64,000 nt of DNA from Streptococcus parapneumoniae (lineage in GTDB: Bacteria > Bacillota > Bacilli > Lactobacillales > Streptococcaceae). The translations under genes were made by a program, and so were the position numbers. Positions 55,352-64,000 of the stretch are shown one piece after another. Numbering within the stretch: the stretch's first letter is position 1; every line of letters begins with the position of its first letter. The notes beneath the pieces are model-generated. The model made no database searches. It saw only the letters and a program-made list of their open reading frames with translations, and was not told the origin of the DNA. The DNA is taken from assembly GCF_037076355.1 (NCBI RefSeq), contig NZ_AP026968.1, forward strand, positions 2,062,501 through 2,126,500. Reading direction: 5' to 3'.

Positions 55352-55585
55352 ATGATTTACAAAGTTTTTTATCAAGAAACAAAAGAACGTAGCCCACGTC
55401 GTGAAACAACACGCGCACTTTACCTAGACATCGATGCCAGCTCAGAACTTGAGGGCCGCATCGCTGCTCGCCAACTTGTCGAAGAAAATCGCCCAGAGTA
55501 CAATATCGAATATATCGAACTCTTGTCTGACAAATTGCTAGATTACGAAAAAGAAACTGGCGCCTTCGAAATTACGGAGTTCTAA
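55352..55585 (+). CDS. rpoY: RNA polymerase epsilon subunit
   Basis: A 77-residue DUF1447 protein ([20 protein letters not shown]), now known as the epsilon subunit of Firmicutes RNA polymerase. The start has AAAGGAAC; a longer in-frame start upstream is less likely. It is one base before rnjA, the usual pairing. Confidence 0.92.
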   Translation: MIYKVFYQETKERSPRRETTRALYLDIDASSELEGRIAARQLVEENRPEYNIEYIELLSDKLLDYEKETGAFEITEF

Positions 55586-55586
55586 T

Positions 55587-57266
55587 ATGGCCTATACTCT
55601 TAAACCTGAAGAAGTCGGCGTTTTTGCCATCGGTGGTCTGGGAGAAATCGGGAAAAACACTTACGGAATTGAATACCAAGATGAGATTATCATCGTCGAT
55701 GCTGGGATTAAATTCCCAGAAGATGACTTGCTGGGTATCGACTATGTCATTCCTGACTACTCTTACATCGTAGACAATATCGACCGCGTCAAGGCTGTCT
55801 TAATCACACACGGACACGAGGACCACATCGGTGGGATTCCATTCCTACTCAAGCAAGCAAATGTCCCTATCTACGCTGGGCCGCTTGCCTTGGCTTTGAT
55901 CCGTGGGAAACTCGAAGAACACGGCCTCTTGCGCAACGCCAAACTTTACGAAATCAACCACAATACTGAGTTGACCTTTAAAAATCTCAAGGCAACTTTC
56001 TTTAGAACGACTCACTCTATTCCAGAACCTTTGGGGATTGTCATTCATACTCCTCAAGGGAAAATTGTCTGTACGGGTGACTTCAAGTTTGACTTAACAC
56101 CAGTTGGTGAACCAGCAGATTTGCACCGTATGGCAGCTCTTGGTGAAGACGGTGTACTCTGTCTCCTGTCTGACTCGACAAATGCAGAAATTCCAACCTT
56201 TACCAACTCTGAAAAAGTCGTTGGCCAGTCCATCATGAAGATTATCCAAGGCATAGAGGGACGTATCATCTTTGCATCCTTTGCCTCAAATATCTTCCGT
56301 CTCCAGCAAGCAACAGAAGCTGCTGTTAAGACTGGGCGCAAGATCGCTGTCTTTGGTCGTTCTATGGAAAAGGCCATTGTCAACGGAATCGATCTTGGCT
56401 ACATCAAAGCTCCTAAGGGAACCTTTATCGAGCCAAATGAAATCAAAGACTACCCTGCAGGAGAAATTCTGATCCTCTGTACAGGTAGCCAGGGTGAGCC
56501 GATGGCAGCCCTCTCTCGTATCGCCAACGGAACCCACCGTCAGGTACAACTCCAACCAGGTGATACAGTTATCTTCTCTTCTAGTCCAATCCCTGGAAAT
56601 ACGACTAGCGTCAACAAGCTGATTAACATCATTTCTGAAGCTGGTGTCGAAGTTATCCACGGTAAAGTGAATAATATCCATACATCTGGACACGGTGGCC
56701 AGCAAGAGCAAAAACTCATGCTCCGCTTGATTAAGCCAAAATACTTCATGCCTGTCCACGGTGAATACCGCATGCAAAAAGTCCATGCTGGACTAGCGGT
56801 AGATACTGGTGTTGAGAAGGACAATATCTTTATCATGAGCAATGGTGATGTGCTTGCCCTTACTGCTAACTCTGCTCGTATCGCAGGTCATTTCAACGCC
56901 CAAGATATCTATGTCGATGGAAATCGTATCGGTGAAATCGGCGCAGCTGTCCTCAAAGATCGTCGTGATCTATCTGAAGACGGTGTCGTTCTGGCAGTCG
57001 CAACTGTTGACTTCAAATCGCAGATGATTCTATCTGGCCCAGACATCCTCAGCAGAGGCTTTGTCTACATGAGAGAGTCTGGAGACTTGATTCGCCAAAG
57101 CCAGCGTATCCTCTTCAATGCCATTCGTATCGCACTGAAAAACAAGGACGCTAGCGTGCAATCTGTCAATGGTGCCATTGTCAACGCTATTCGCCCCTTC
57201 CTTTATGAAAATACAGAACGTGAACCGATCATCATCCCGATGATCCTCACACCAGATGAAGAATAA
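55587..57266 (+). CDS. rnjA: ribonuclease J1
   Basis: A 559-residue metallo-beta-lactamase/beta-CASP nuclease, both endonuclease and 5' exonuclease, central to RNA decay. Zinc ligands HGHEDH are at residues 75-80; the later CTGDFKFD and PVHGEYRM segments complete the site. It follows rpoY and ends at a terminator. Confidence 0.96.
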   Translation: MAYTLKPEEVGVFAIGGLGEIGKNTYGIEYQDEIIIVDAGIKFPEDDLLGIDYVIPDYSYIVDNIDRVKAVLITHGHEDHIGGIPFLLKQANVPIYAGPLALALIRGKLEEHGLLRNAKLYEINHNTELTFKNLKATFFRTTHSIPEPLGIVIHTPQGKIVCTGDFKFDLTPVGEPADLHRMAALGEDGVLCLLSDSTNAEIPTFTNSEKVVGQSIMKIIQGIEGRIIFASFASNIFRLQQATEAAVKTGRKIAVFGRSMEKAIVNGIDLGYIKAPKGTFIEPNEIKDYPAGEILILCTGSQGEPMAALSRIANGTHRQVQLQPGDTVIFSSSPIPGNTTSVNKLINIISEAGVEVIHGKVNNIHTSGHGGQQEQKLMLRLIKPKYFMPVHGEYRMQKVHAGLAVDTGVEKDNIFIMSNGDVLALTANSARIAGHFNAQDIYVDGNRIGEIGAAVLKDRRDLSEDGVVLAVATVDFKSQMILSGPDILSRGFVYMRESGDLIRQSQRILFNAIRIALKNKDASVQSVNGAIVNAIRPFLYENTEREPIIIPMILTPDEE

Positions 57267-57272
57267 AGCAAG

Positions 57273-57302
57273 AAAACAGCCCCGTCTTCGGAGCTGTTTT
57301 TT
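57273..57302 (+). terminator. terminator after rnjA
   Basis: Stem AAAACAGC/GCTGTTTT with inner CCG/CGG, followed by TT. Confidence 0.85.
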
Positions 57303-57322
57303 CTATGCTTTCTTTTTAGATT

Positions 57323-57489
57323 AAAACTCAATAAAAATCGAAATCAGACTAGAAGGCTAGGCGAAAGCATAACTTGAGTTAGCTCCCATAGTTCGGGGAA
57401 CTATGGGAGACTGTAGATGAATCAAAGCCAAGCTTTGAATTCATTCGTAAGAAGCCGACGACGTATTATTTTGATTTTTGAAGAGTTTT
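57323..57489. repeat. BOX-related terminal-repeat element at the mnmG 3' end
   Basis: A 167-base element with BOX-like imperfect ends (AAAACTCAATAAAAATC and GATTTTTGAAGAGTTTT). The interior has two hairpins, CTCCCATAGTTC with GAACTATGGGAG and CAAAGC/GCTTTG, and shares words with 61188-61396. Its right end covers the last eight codons, stop included, of mnmG. Confidence 0.7.
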
Positions 57490-59379
57490 AGAAATACTAC
57501 GATTTTTACCTTCAAGATACACCATCAAAATAGAAATATCTGCTGGGTTTACTCCCGAAATACGGCTGGCTTGGCCGATGGTTTCTGGATTGATAAGTTT
57601 GAACTTCTGACGAGCTTCGGTTGCAATAGAATCAATGTCATCCCAGTCGATATTGGCTGGAATGCGCTTTTCTTCCATGCGTTTCATCTTGGCAACCTGA
57701 TCCATGGCTTTGGAAATATAGCCTTCGTACTTGATTTCTGTCTCAATCAATTCGATAATCTTGTCATCCAAGTCCTCTGTTGCTGGTCCGATGAAAGCCA
57801 CCACATCTTGGTAAGACACTTCTGGACGGCGAAGGAATTCCTTGGTTGTCACTGCATCGGTCAACGGCTTGAAGCCCATCTCCTCAACCTTAGCATTGGT
57901 TTCTTTGACTGGCTTAAGTTTGATGCTATCTAGTCGCTTCATCTCATTTTCAAATTGATTTTTCTTGATTTCAAAGCGAGCCCAGCGTTCATCATCCACA
58001 AGTCCAATCTCACGCCCCATCTCTGTCAAACGCATATCAGCATTGTCATGACGGAGGATGAGACGGTATTCAGCACGACTGGTCAAGAGACGGTAGGGTT
58101 CAATGGTTCCCTTGGTCACCAAGTCATCAATCATCACCCCAATATAACCATCACTGCGCTTCAAAATCAACTCAGGCTTGCCTTTGATTTTCAGAGCCGC
58201 ATTGATACCCGCGATAATCCCTTGGCCAGCAGCTTCTTCATAACCTGATGTTCCATTTGTCTGACCAGCAGTGAAAAGTCCGGAGATTTTCTTGGTTTCC
58301 AGAGTCGCACGCAACTGATGAGGCAAGACCATATCATACTCAATGGCATAACCTGTCCGCATCATCTCTGCATTTTCCAAACCTTTGATGGAATGAACCA
58401 AGTCACGCTGGACATCCTCAGGCAGACTGGTTGAAAGTCCTTGAACATAGACTTCCTCAGTATTGCGCCCTTCTGGCTCAAGGAAGAGTTGGTGGCGTTC
58501 CTTGTCCGCAAAGCGTACAATCTTGTCTTCAATCGACGGACAGTAACGAGGTCCCACTCCCTTGACCACACCTGTGAACATAGGCGCACGGTGGAGGTTG
58601 TTTTGGATAATCTCATGACTGGTACCATTGGTATAGGTCAACCAGCATGGCACTTGGTCCTTGACATAATCCTCATCAGGCGAGGTATAAGAGAAGTGGT
58701 TTGGTGCTTCATCTCCTGGCTGAATCTCTGTCACATCGTAGTTGATAGAGGAAGCCTTGACACGTGGAGGGGTTCCCGTCTTGAAACGACCGATTTCGAG
58801 GCCCAGTTCCTTGAGATTGTCAGCTAGGTTAATCGAAGCTAGGCTGTGGTTAGGACCTGATGAATACTTAAGGTCTCCAATGATAATTTCCCCACGGAGG
58901 GCTGTTCCTGTCGTCACGATAACAGCCTTGGCAGCATACTCTTGATGGGTAGCTGTACGCACACCGACAACCTTGCCATCTTCCACCAAAATCTCATCAA
59001 TCATGGTTTGACGAAGGGTCAGATTTTCTTGATTTTCAACTGTCTTGCGCATCTCCTTAGAGTAAAGCTCCTTGTCAGCCTGCGCACGAAGGGCACGAAC
59101 AGCTGGCCCCTTACCTGTGTTGAGCATCTTCATCTGGATGTAAGTCTTGTCAATGGTCTTAGCCATCTCGCCACCGAGGGCATCAACTTCACGCACAACG
59201 ATTCCCTTGGCAGAACCACCGATAGAGGGGTTACAAGGCATGAAAGCCAGCATTTCAATGTTGATGGTCGCAAGCAAGACCTTGCAGCCCATACGGCTAG
59301 CTGCCAAGGAAGCCTCAACCCCAGCGTGTCCCGCACCAATTACAATAATATCGTATTCTTCAGTAAAATTATATGTCAT
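57466..59379 (-). CDS. mnmG: tRNA uridine-5-carboxymethylaminomethyl enzyme MnmG
   Basis: A 637-residue FAD enzyme that, with MnmE, modifies U34 of several tRNAs. The FAD motif [10 protein letters not shown] is at residues about 14-23; [10 protein letters not shown] follows; the conserved Cys motif [12 protein letters not shown] is near 48-59. The extreme C terminus (KTLQKSK) is encoded inside the BOX-like repeat end. Confidence 0.96.
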   Translation of the reverse strand: MTYNFTEEYDIIVIGAGHAGVEASLAASRMGCKVLLATINIEMLAFMPCNPSIGGSAKGIVVREVDALGGEMAKTIDKTYIQMKMLNTGKGPAVRALRAQADKELYSKEMRKTVENQENLTLRQTMIDEILVEDGKVVGVRTATHQEYAAKAVIVTTGTALRGEIIIGDLKYSSGPNHSLASINLADNLKELGLEIGRFKTGTPPRVKASSINYDVTEIQPGDEAPNHFSYTSPDEDYVKDQVPCWLTYTNGTSHEIIQNNLHRAPMFTGVVKGVGPRYCPSIEDKIVRFADKERHQLFLEPEGRNTEEVYVQGLSTSLPEDVQRDLVHSIKGLENAEMMRTGYAIEYDMVLPHQLRATLETKKISGLFTAGQTNGTSGYEEAAGQGIIAGINAALKIKGKPELILKRSDGYIGVMIDDLVTKGTIEPYRLLTSRAEYRLILRHDNADMRLTEMGREIGLVDDERWARFEIKKNQFENEMKRLDSIKLKPVKETNAKVEEMGFKPLTDAVTTKEFLRRPEVSYQDVVAFIGPATEDLDDKIIELIETEIKYEGYISKAMDQVAKMKRMEEKRIPANIDWDDIDSIATEARQKFKLINPETIGQASRISGVNPADISILMVYLEGKNRSISKTLQKSK

Positions 59380-59388
59380 GTTTCTCTC

Positions 59389-59844
59389 CTATTCCTCAAG
59401 ATGAATGTGTCTTAGTTGGCCGTCCCAATCTGGCAAGGCTGTTTTTAAAAAGGCTGGAACTAGATTGATACCCTCAAGCTTGTCTATGTCAATCCATTCA
59501 CAGGGCTGCCTTTTATCATCTTCCTGCATGGTCAATGGGGCATCCTCAAGCAAATCCACCAGATAATGAAACTCGATATTGTGATAGGAAACACCGTCCT
59601 GTTCAAAACGATTTTCAACCACAAAAGCTAGCTGGCCAGCTTGAGCTTTGACACCCAGTTCTTCCCTCACTTCACGGACTACCGCGTCTTCCGTGCTTTC
59701 ATTGACTTGAATCGCACCGCCAATAGTGTAATACTTGCCCTTATCTTTGGTAACTAGGAGCTTGCGATTTTGGACAATCAAGGCTGTCGCCCGAACACCA
59801 AAAACCGTATTTCCTACTTTTGTCCGAAAGTCTTGTTGAATCAT
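59389..59844 (-). CDS. Nudix hydrolase
   Basis: A 151-residue Nudix-fold protein with the Nudix box GGAIQVNESTEDAVVREVREELG (positions about 50-72; key residues GG, E, REVREE). Substrate unknown. The start MIQQDFRTK is chosen over an in-frame ATG nine codons upstream. It lies 9 bases before mnmG. Confidence 0.88.
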   Translation of the reverse strand: MIQQDFRTKVGNTVFGVRATALIVQNRKLLVTKDKGKYYTIGGAIQVNESTEDAVVREVREELGVKAQAGQLAFVVENRFEQDGVSYHNIEFHYLVDLLEDAPLTMQEDDKRQPCEWIDIDKLEGINLVPAFLKTALPDWDGQLRHIHLEE

Positions 59845-59984
59845 TCTTGTCCTTTCCCTTAAACGACACAAAAACAGTCAAAACTCCAAAGAAGTGCAGG
59901 ACAAAAAAGCCTGCAACATCCATGAGCTTTGACCATCATTTCTATTGCTTTTATTATTGTAGCAAATTGAGAAAATTTGTCAAT

Positions 59985-61529
<1,545 letters not shown>

Positions 61530-62924
61530 CTAGCACTTTTTAGCTTCATTCGCTTTCTTAGCAACTGCAATCTGGTATTTCACTTGGTCAAATCCTGTAC
61601 CTCCCAAGGAATTTCGTCTTTGAACAGCAGTTTTAGGTTGCAAGTAGACATAAATATCCTCGGTAATGAGGGAATGATAGGTTTGTAATTCCTCCAAAGT
61701 CCAATCTTGAATATTTTTAGCAGACTTGATAGAGTCTAACACTAATCTTCCCACAACCTCATGAGCTTCTCTAAATGGCAAACCTTTCCCTGCCAAATAA
61801 TCTGCTAACTCAGTTGCATTTGAAAAGTCCTTCTCTGTCGACTCTTGCATTTTTCCCTTGTTTACCTGCAAGCTAGATAGCATACCTGCCAACACATCAA
61901 GGGAATTTAAAATCGTTTCGACCGTATCAAACATTCCTTCCTTATCCTCTTGCAAATCCTTATTATAAGCTAAGGGCAAGGACTTCATGACTGTCAATAG
62001 TCCAAACAGATTCCCATAAACTCTACCAGTCTTTCCTCGAATCAACTCAGCCATATCTGGATTTTTCTTTTGGGGCATAATAGAGGAACCTGTTGTAAAC
62101 GTATCTGACAAGGTAATGAATTGGTACTCAAAACTACACCAATTGATCATTTCTTCGCAAAAACGGCTCATATGCATCATGAGTATGCTGGCATTGGATA
62201 GAAATTCTAAGATAAAATCGCGGTCACTAACAGCATCCAAAGAATTTGTATAAGGTTGCTTAAACTCCAGCAAATCGCTAGATAATTGGCGATCAATGGG
62301 GAAAGTCGTTCCTGCCAAAGCTGCCGCACCTAGAGGGCATAGGTCTGTATGCTGCTGGTTAAATTCAAAACGTTCACTGTCTCTTTGAAACATATTGTAG
62401 TAAGCCATCAGGTGGTGGGCAAAACTAATAGGCTGGGCATGTTGCAGATGGGTATAGCCCGGCATGATCGTCTCCACATGATTTTCCGCCAAGTCTAATA
62501 AAACACCCTTGAGATGAGTCAGCTTATCTAGGACATGACCTAGTTGCTCCTTGAGATACAAGTGCATATCTGTCGCAACTTGGTCATTTCGAGAACGAGC
62601 CGTATGTAACTTCCCTGCAAGGGGACCGATTTTTTCTGTCAGCAACACTTCCATATTCATATGAATATCTTCGTTTGCAATATCAAAGTCAAGTTGGCCT
62701 GCCTCTAGCTCTTCTAAAAGCTCTTTCAAGCCTGCTTGAATCTTTTCTGACTCATTCAAACTCAAAATGCCCGTCTGACCCAACATCTGAACGTGGGCTA
62801 AAGAACCAATCACGTCAAATTTAGCTAATTTCTGGTCAAAAGATATACTCGCACCAAAGCGCTCTACCCAGTCTTCGACAGTACCTTCAAATCGACCACC
62901 CCATAATTTTGTATTCTTAGCCAT
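61530..62924 (-). CDS. argH: argininosuccinate lyase
   Basis: A 464-residue enzyme that splits argininosuccinate into arginine and fumarate. The family signature [12 protein letters not shown] is at residues about 276-287; KLWGGRFEG is at the N terminus. It is 28 bases after argG. These two genes allow arginine production from citrulline and aspartate. Confidence 0.96.
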   Translation of the reverse strand: MAKNTKLWGGRFEGTVEDWVERFGASISFDQKLAKFDVIGSLAHVQMLGQTGILSLNESEKIQAGLKELLEELEAGQLDFDIANEDIHMNMEVLLTEKIGPLAGKLHTARSRNDQVATDMHLYLKEQLGHVLDKLTHLKGVLLDLAENHVETIMPGYTHLQHAQPISFAHHLMAYYNMFQRDSERFEFNQQHTDLCPLGAAALAGTTFPIDRQLSSDLLEFKQPYTNSLDAVSDRDFILEFLSNASILMMHMSRFCEEMINWCSFEYQFITLSDTFTTGSSIMPQKKNPDMAELIRGKTGRVYGNLFGLLTVMKSLPLAYNKDLQEDKEGMFDTVETILNSLDVLAGMLSSLQVNKGKMQESTEKDFSNATELADYLAGKGLPFREAHEVVGRLVLDSIKSAKNIQDWTLEELQTYHSLITEDIYVYLQPKTAVQRRNSLGGTGFDQVKYQIAVAKKANEAKKC

Positions 62925-62952
62925 ATCACATCCACCTCTCTATCCAATCGCC

Positions 62953-64000
62953 CTATTTGGCACTTTTTTGAACCTCAGAATGAACCTTGGTTGGAAGTCC
63001 CCACAACTTAATAAAGCCAACAGCCGCATCTTGGTCAAAGGTATCTGCACTAGTATACGTCGCCAAATTTTCATCGTAAAGAGAATTTGGTGATTTCCGA
63101 GCCACGACCTGAGCGCTTCCCTTATACAGTTTGACTTTTGCAGTCCCATTGACAACTTTTTGAGTCTCTTTAATATAAGCAATCAAGGCTTGTGTAGCCG
63201 GACTAAACCACAAAGCATTATAAATGAGATTTGATAATTCATTTTCTATGATTGGTTTAAAATGAGCCACTTCTCTCACAAGCGTCAAATCCTCAATTTC
63301 CTTATGAGCTGTCAGCAGAGTCACTGCCCCTGGGCACTCATAGATTTCTCTTGATTTAATCCCAACCAAGCGATTTTCCACGTGGTCAATCCGTCCGACC
63401 CCATGTTTCCCAGATATTTCATTGAGTTTTTGAATCAAATCTGCCAATTTTAACCCTTCTCCATTGAGGGAAACTGGAACACCTTCACTAAACTCAATCT
63501 CAATGTATTCTGGCATATCTGGAGCTTGCTCTGGAGAAGTTGTGATGCCAAAGGCTTCTTCTGGAGCCTGATTCCACGGATTTTCCAAAATACCACACTC
63601 ATTGGCACGTCCCCAAAGATTTTGGTCGACAGAGTAGGGATTGTCAAGGTCAGCAGGAACAGGCACCCCATTTTCCTTGGCATAATGTATTTCTTCCTCC
63701 CGAGACCATTTCCATTCACGAACTGGAGCAATCACTTTTAAATTGGGATCCAAGGCTGCAATCGATACTTCAAAACGTACTTGGTCATTCCCCTTACCTG
63801 TACAACCATGAGCAATTGTAGTCGCTCCTGTCTGATGCGCTATTTCAACCAATTTTTTAGAAATAAGAGGGCGGCTCAAGGCAGATACCAAGGGATACTT
63901 TTGTTCATAATAGGCATGTGACTGAAGAGCCACTAGCACATAATCTGTAGCAAATTCGTCCTTAACATCAATGACATGAGATTCGACTGCTCCAACCTGG
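62953..64000 (-). CDS. argG: argininosuccinate synthase, N terminus outside the window
   Basis: 349 codons of ArgG are seen, entering from the window edge at [20 protein letters not shown] and running to the normal end. It joins citrulline and aspartate with ATP. The segments [15 protein letters not shown] and [12 protein letters not shown] are typical. The ATP-binding N terminus lies beyond 64000. Confidence 0.95.
   Translation of the reverse strand, partial: QVGAVESHVIDVKDEFATDYVLVALQSHAYYEQKYPLVSALSRPLISKKLVEIAHQTGATTIAHGCTGKGNDQVRFEVSIAALDPNLKVIAPVREWKWSREEEIHYAKENGVPVPADLDNPYSVDQNLWGRANECGILENPWNQAPEEAFGITTSPEQAPDMPEYIEIEFSEGVPVSLNGEGLKLADLIQKLNEISGKHGVGRIDHVENRLVGIKSREIYECPGAVTLLTAHKEIEDLTLVREVAHFKPIIENELSNLIYNALWFSPATQALIAYIKETQKVVNGTAKVKLYKGSAQVVARKSPNSLYDENLATYTSADTFDQDAAVGFIKLWGLPTKVHSEVQKSAK

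Overview
The window comes from a mitis-group Streptococcus. Gene order and gene identities follow the pneumococcal block that runs from argGH past cibABC, the Rgg144/SHP144 locus, metQ-metNI, mutL, uvrA and nrdD to the S10 ribosomal operon, here shown in reverse. Other signs are BOX repeats, the cibABC bacteriocin genes and ComX-type TACGAATA promoters. From memory of gene order, two things expected in S. pneumoniae are missing: no ribDEBAH genes lie between mutL and ruvA, and no pspA lies beside mnmA. This points to a commensal relative such as S. mitis rather than S. pneumoniae, as an inference.

Layout: 1-4625 start of the S10 operon (rpsJ to rplP) with structured RNA between genes. 4704-8999 anaerobic ribonucleotide reductase (nrdD, nrdG) with small partners and likely NrdR sites. 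9044-10789 a competence-controlled pair (small ORF and a Ccs4-like membrane protein). 10837-24033 housekeeping genes (cls, folC, ruvX, ireB, spxA, pepP, uvrA, corA, an S66 peptidase, a SemiSWEET). 24118-30297 the tag gene split cleanly by a Mega-type macrolide resistance element carrying mef(E) and msr(D). 30307-47333 ruvA, mutL, LytTR/DUF3021 pair, Nramp transporter, nrdI, a YesMN-type two-component system, metQ/metN/metI, another solute-binding protein and azlCD.

47444-51950 is the most interesting part: an AT-rich accessory island bracketed by a 58-base direct repeat of the tsaD 3' end. It holds an Rgg regulator with its SHP pheromone, a divergent promoter region with an inverted repeat, a 16-residue peptide gene with a strong ribosome site, an E1/ThiF-like (MccB-type) adenylating enzyme and an MFS exporter. 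The simplest reading is a quorum-sensing-controlled, ribosomally made, modified and exported peptide, microcin C-like in gene logic but with an Arg C terminus instead of Asn and no zinc-binding cysteine pairs in the enzyme.

51902-64000 tsaD-rimI-tsaB, the cibABC competence bacteriocin operon, rpoY-rnjA, mnmG, a Nudix hydrolase, mnmA, a 209-base terminal-inverted-repeat element, argH and the 3' part of argG.
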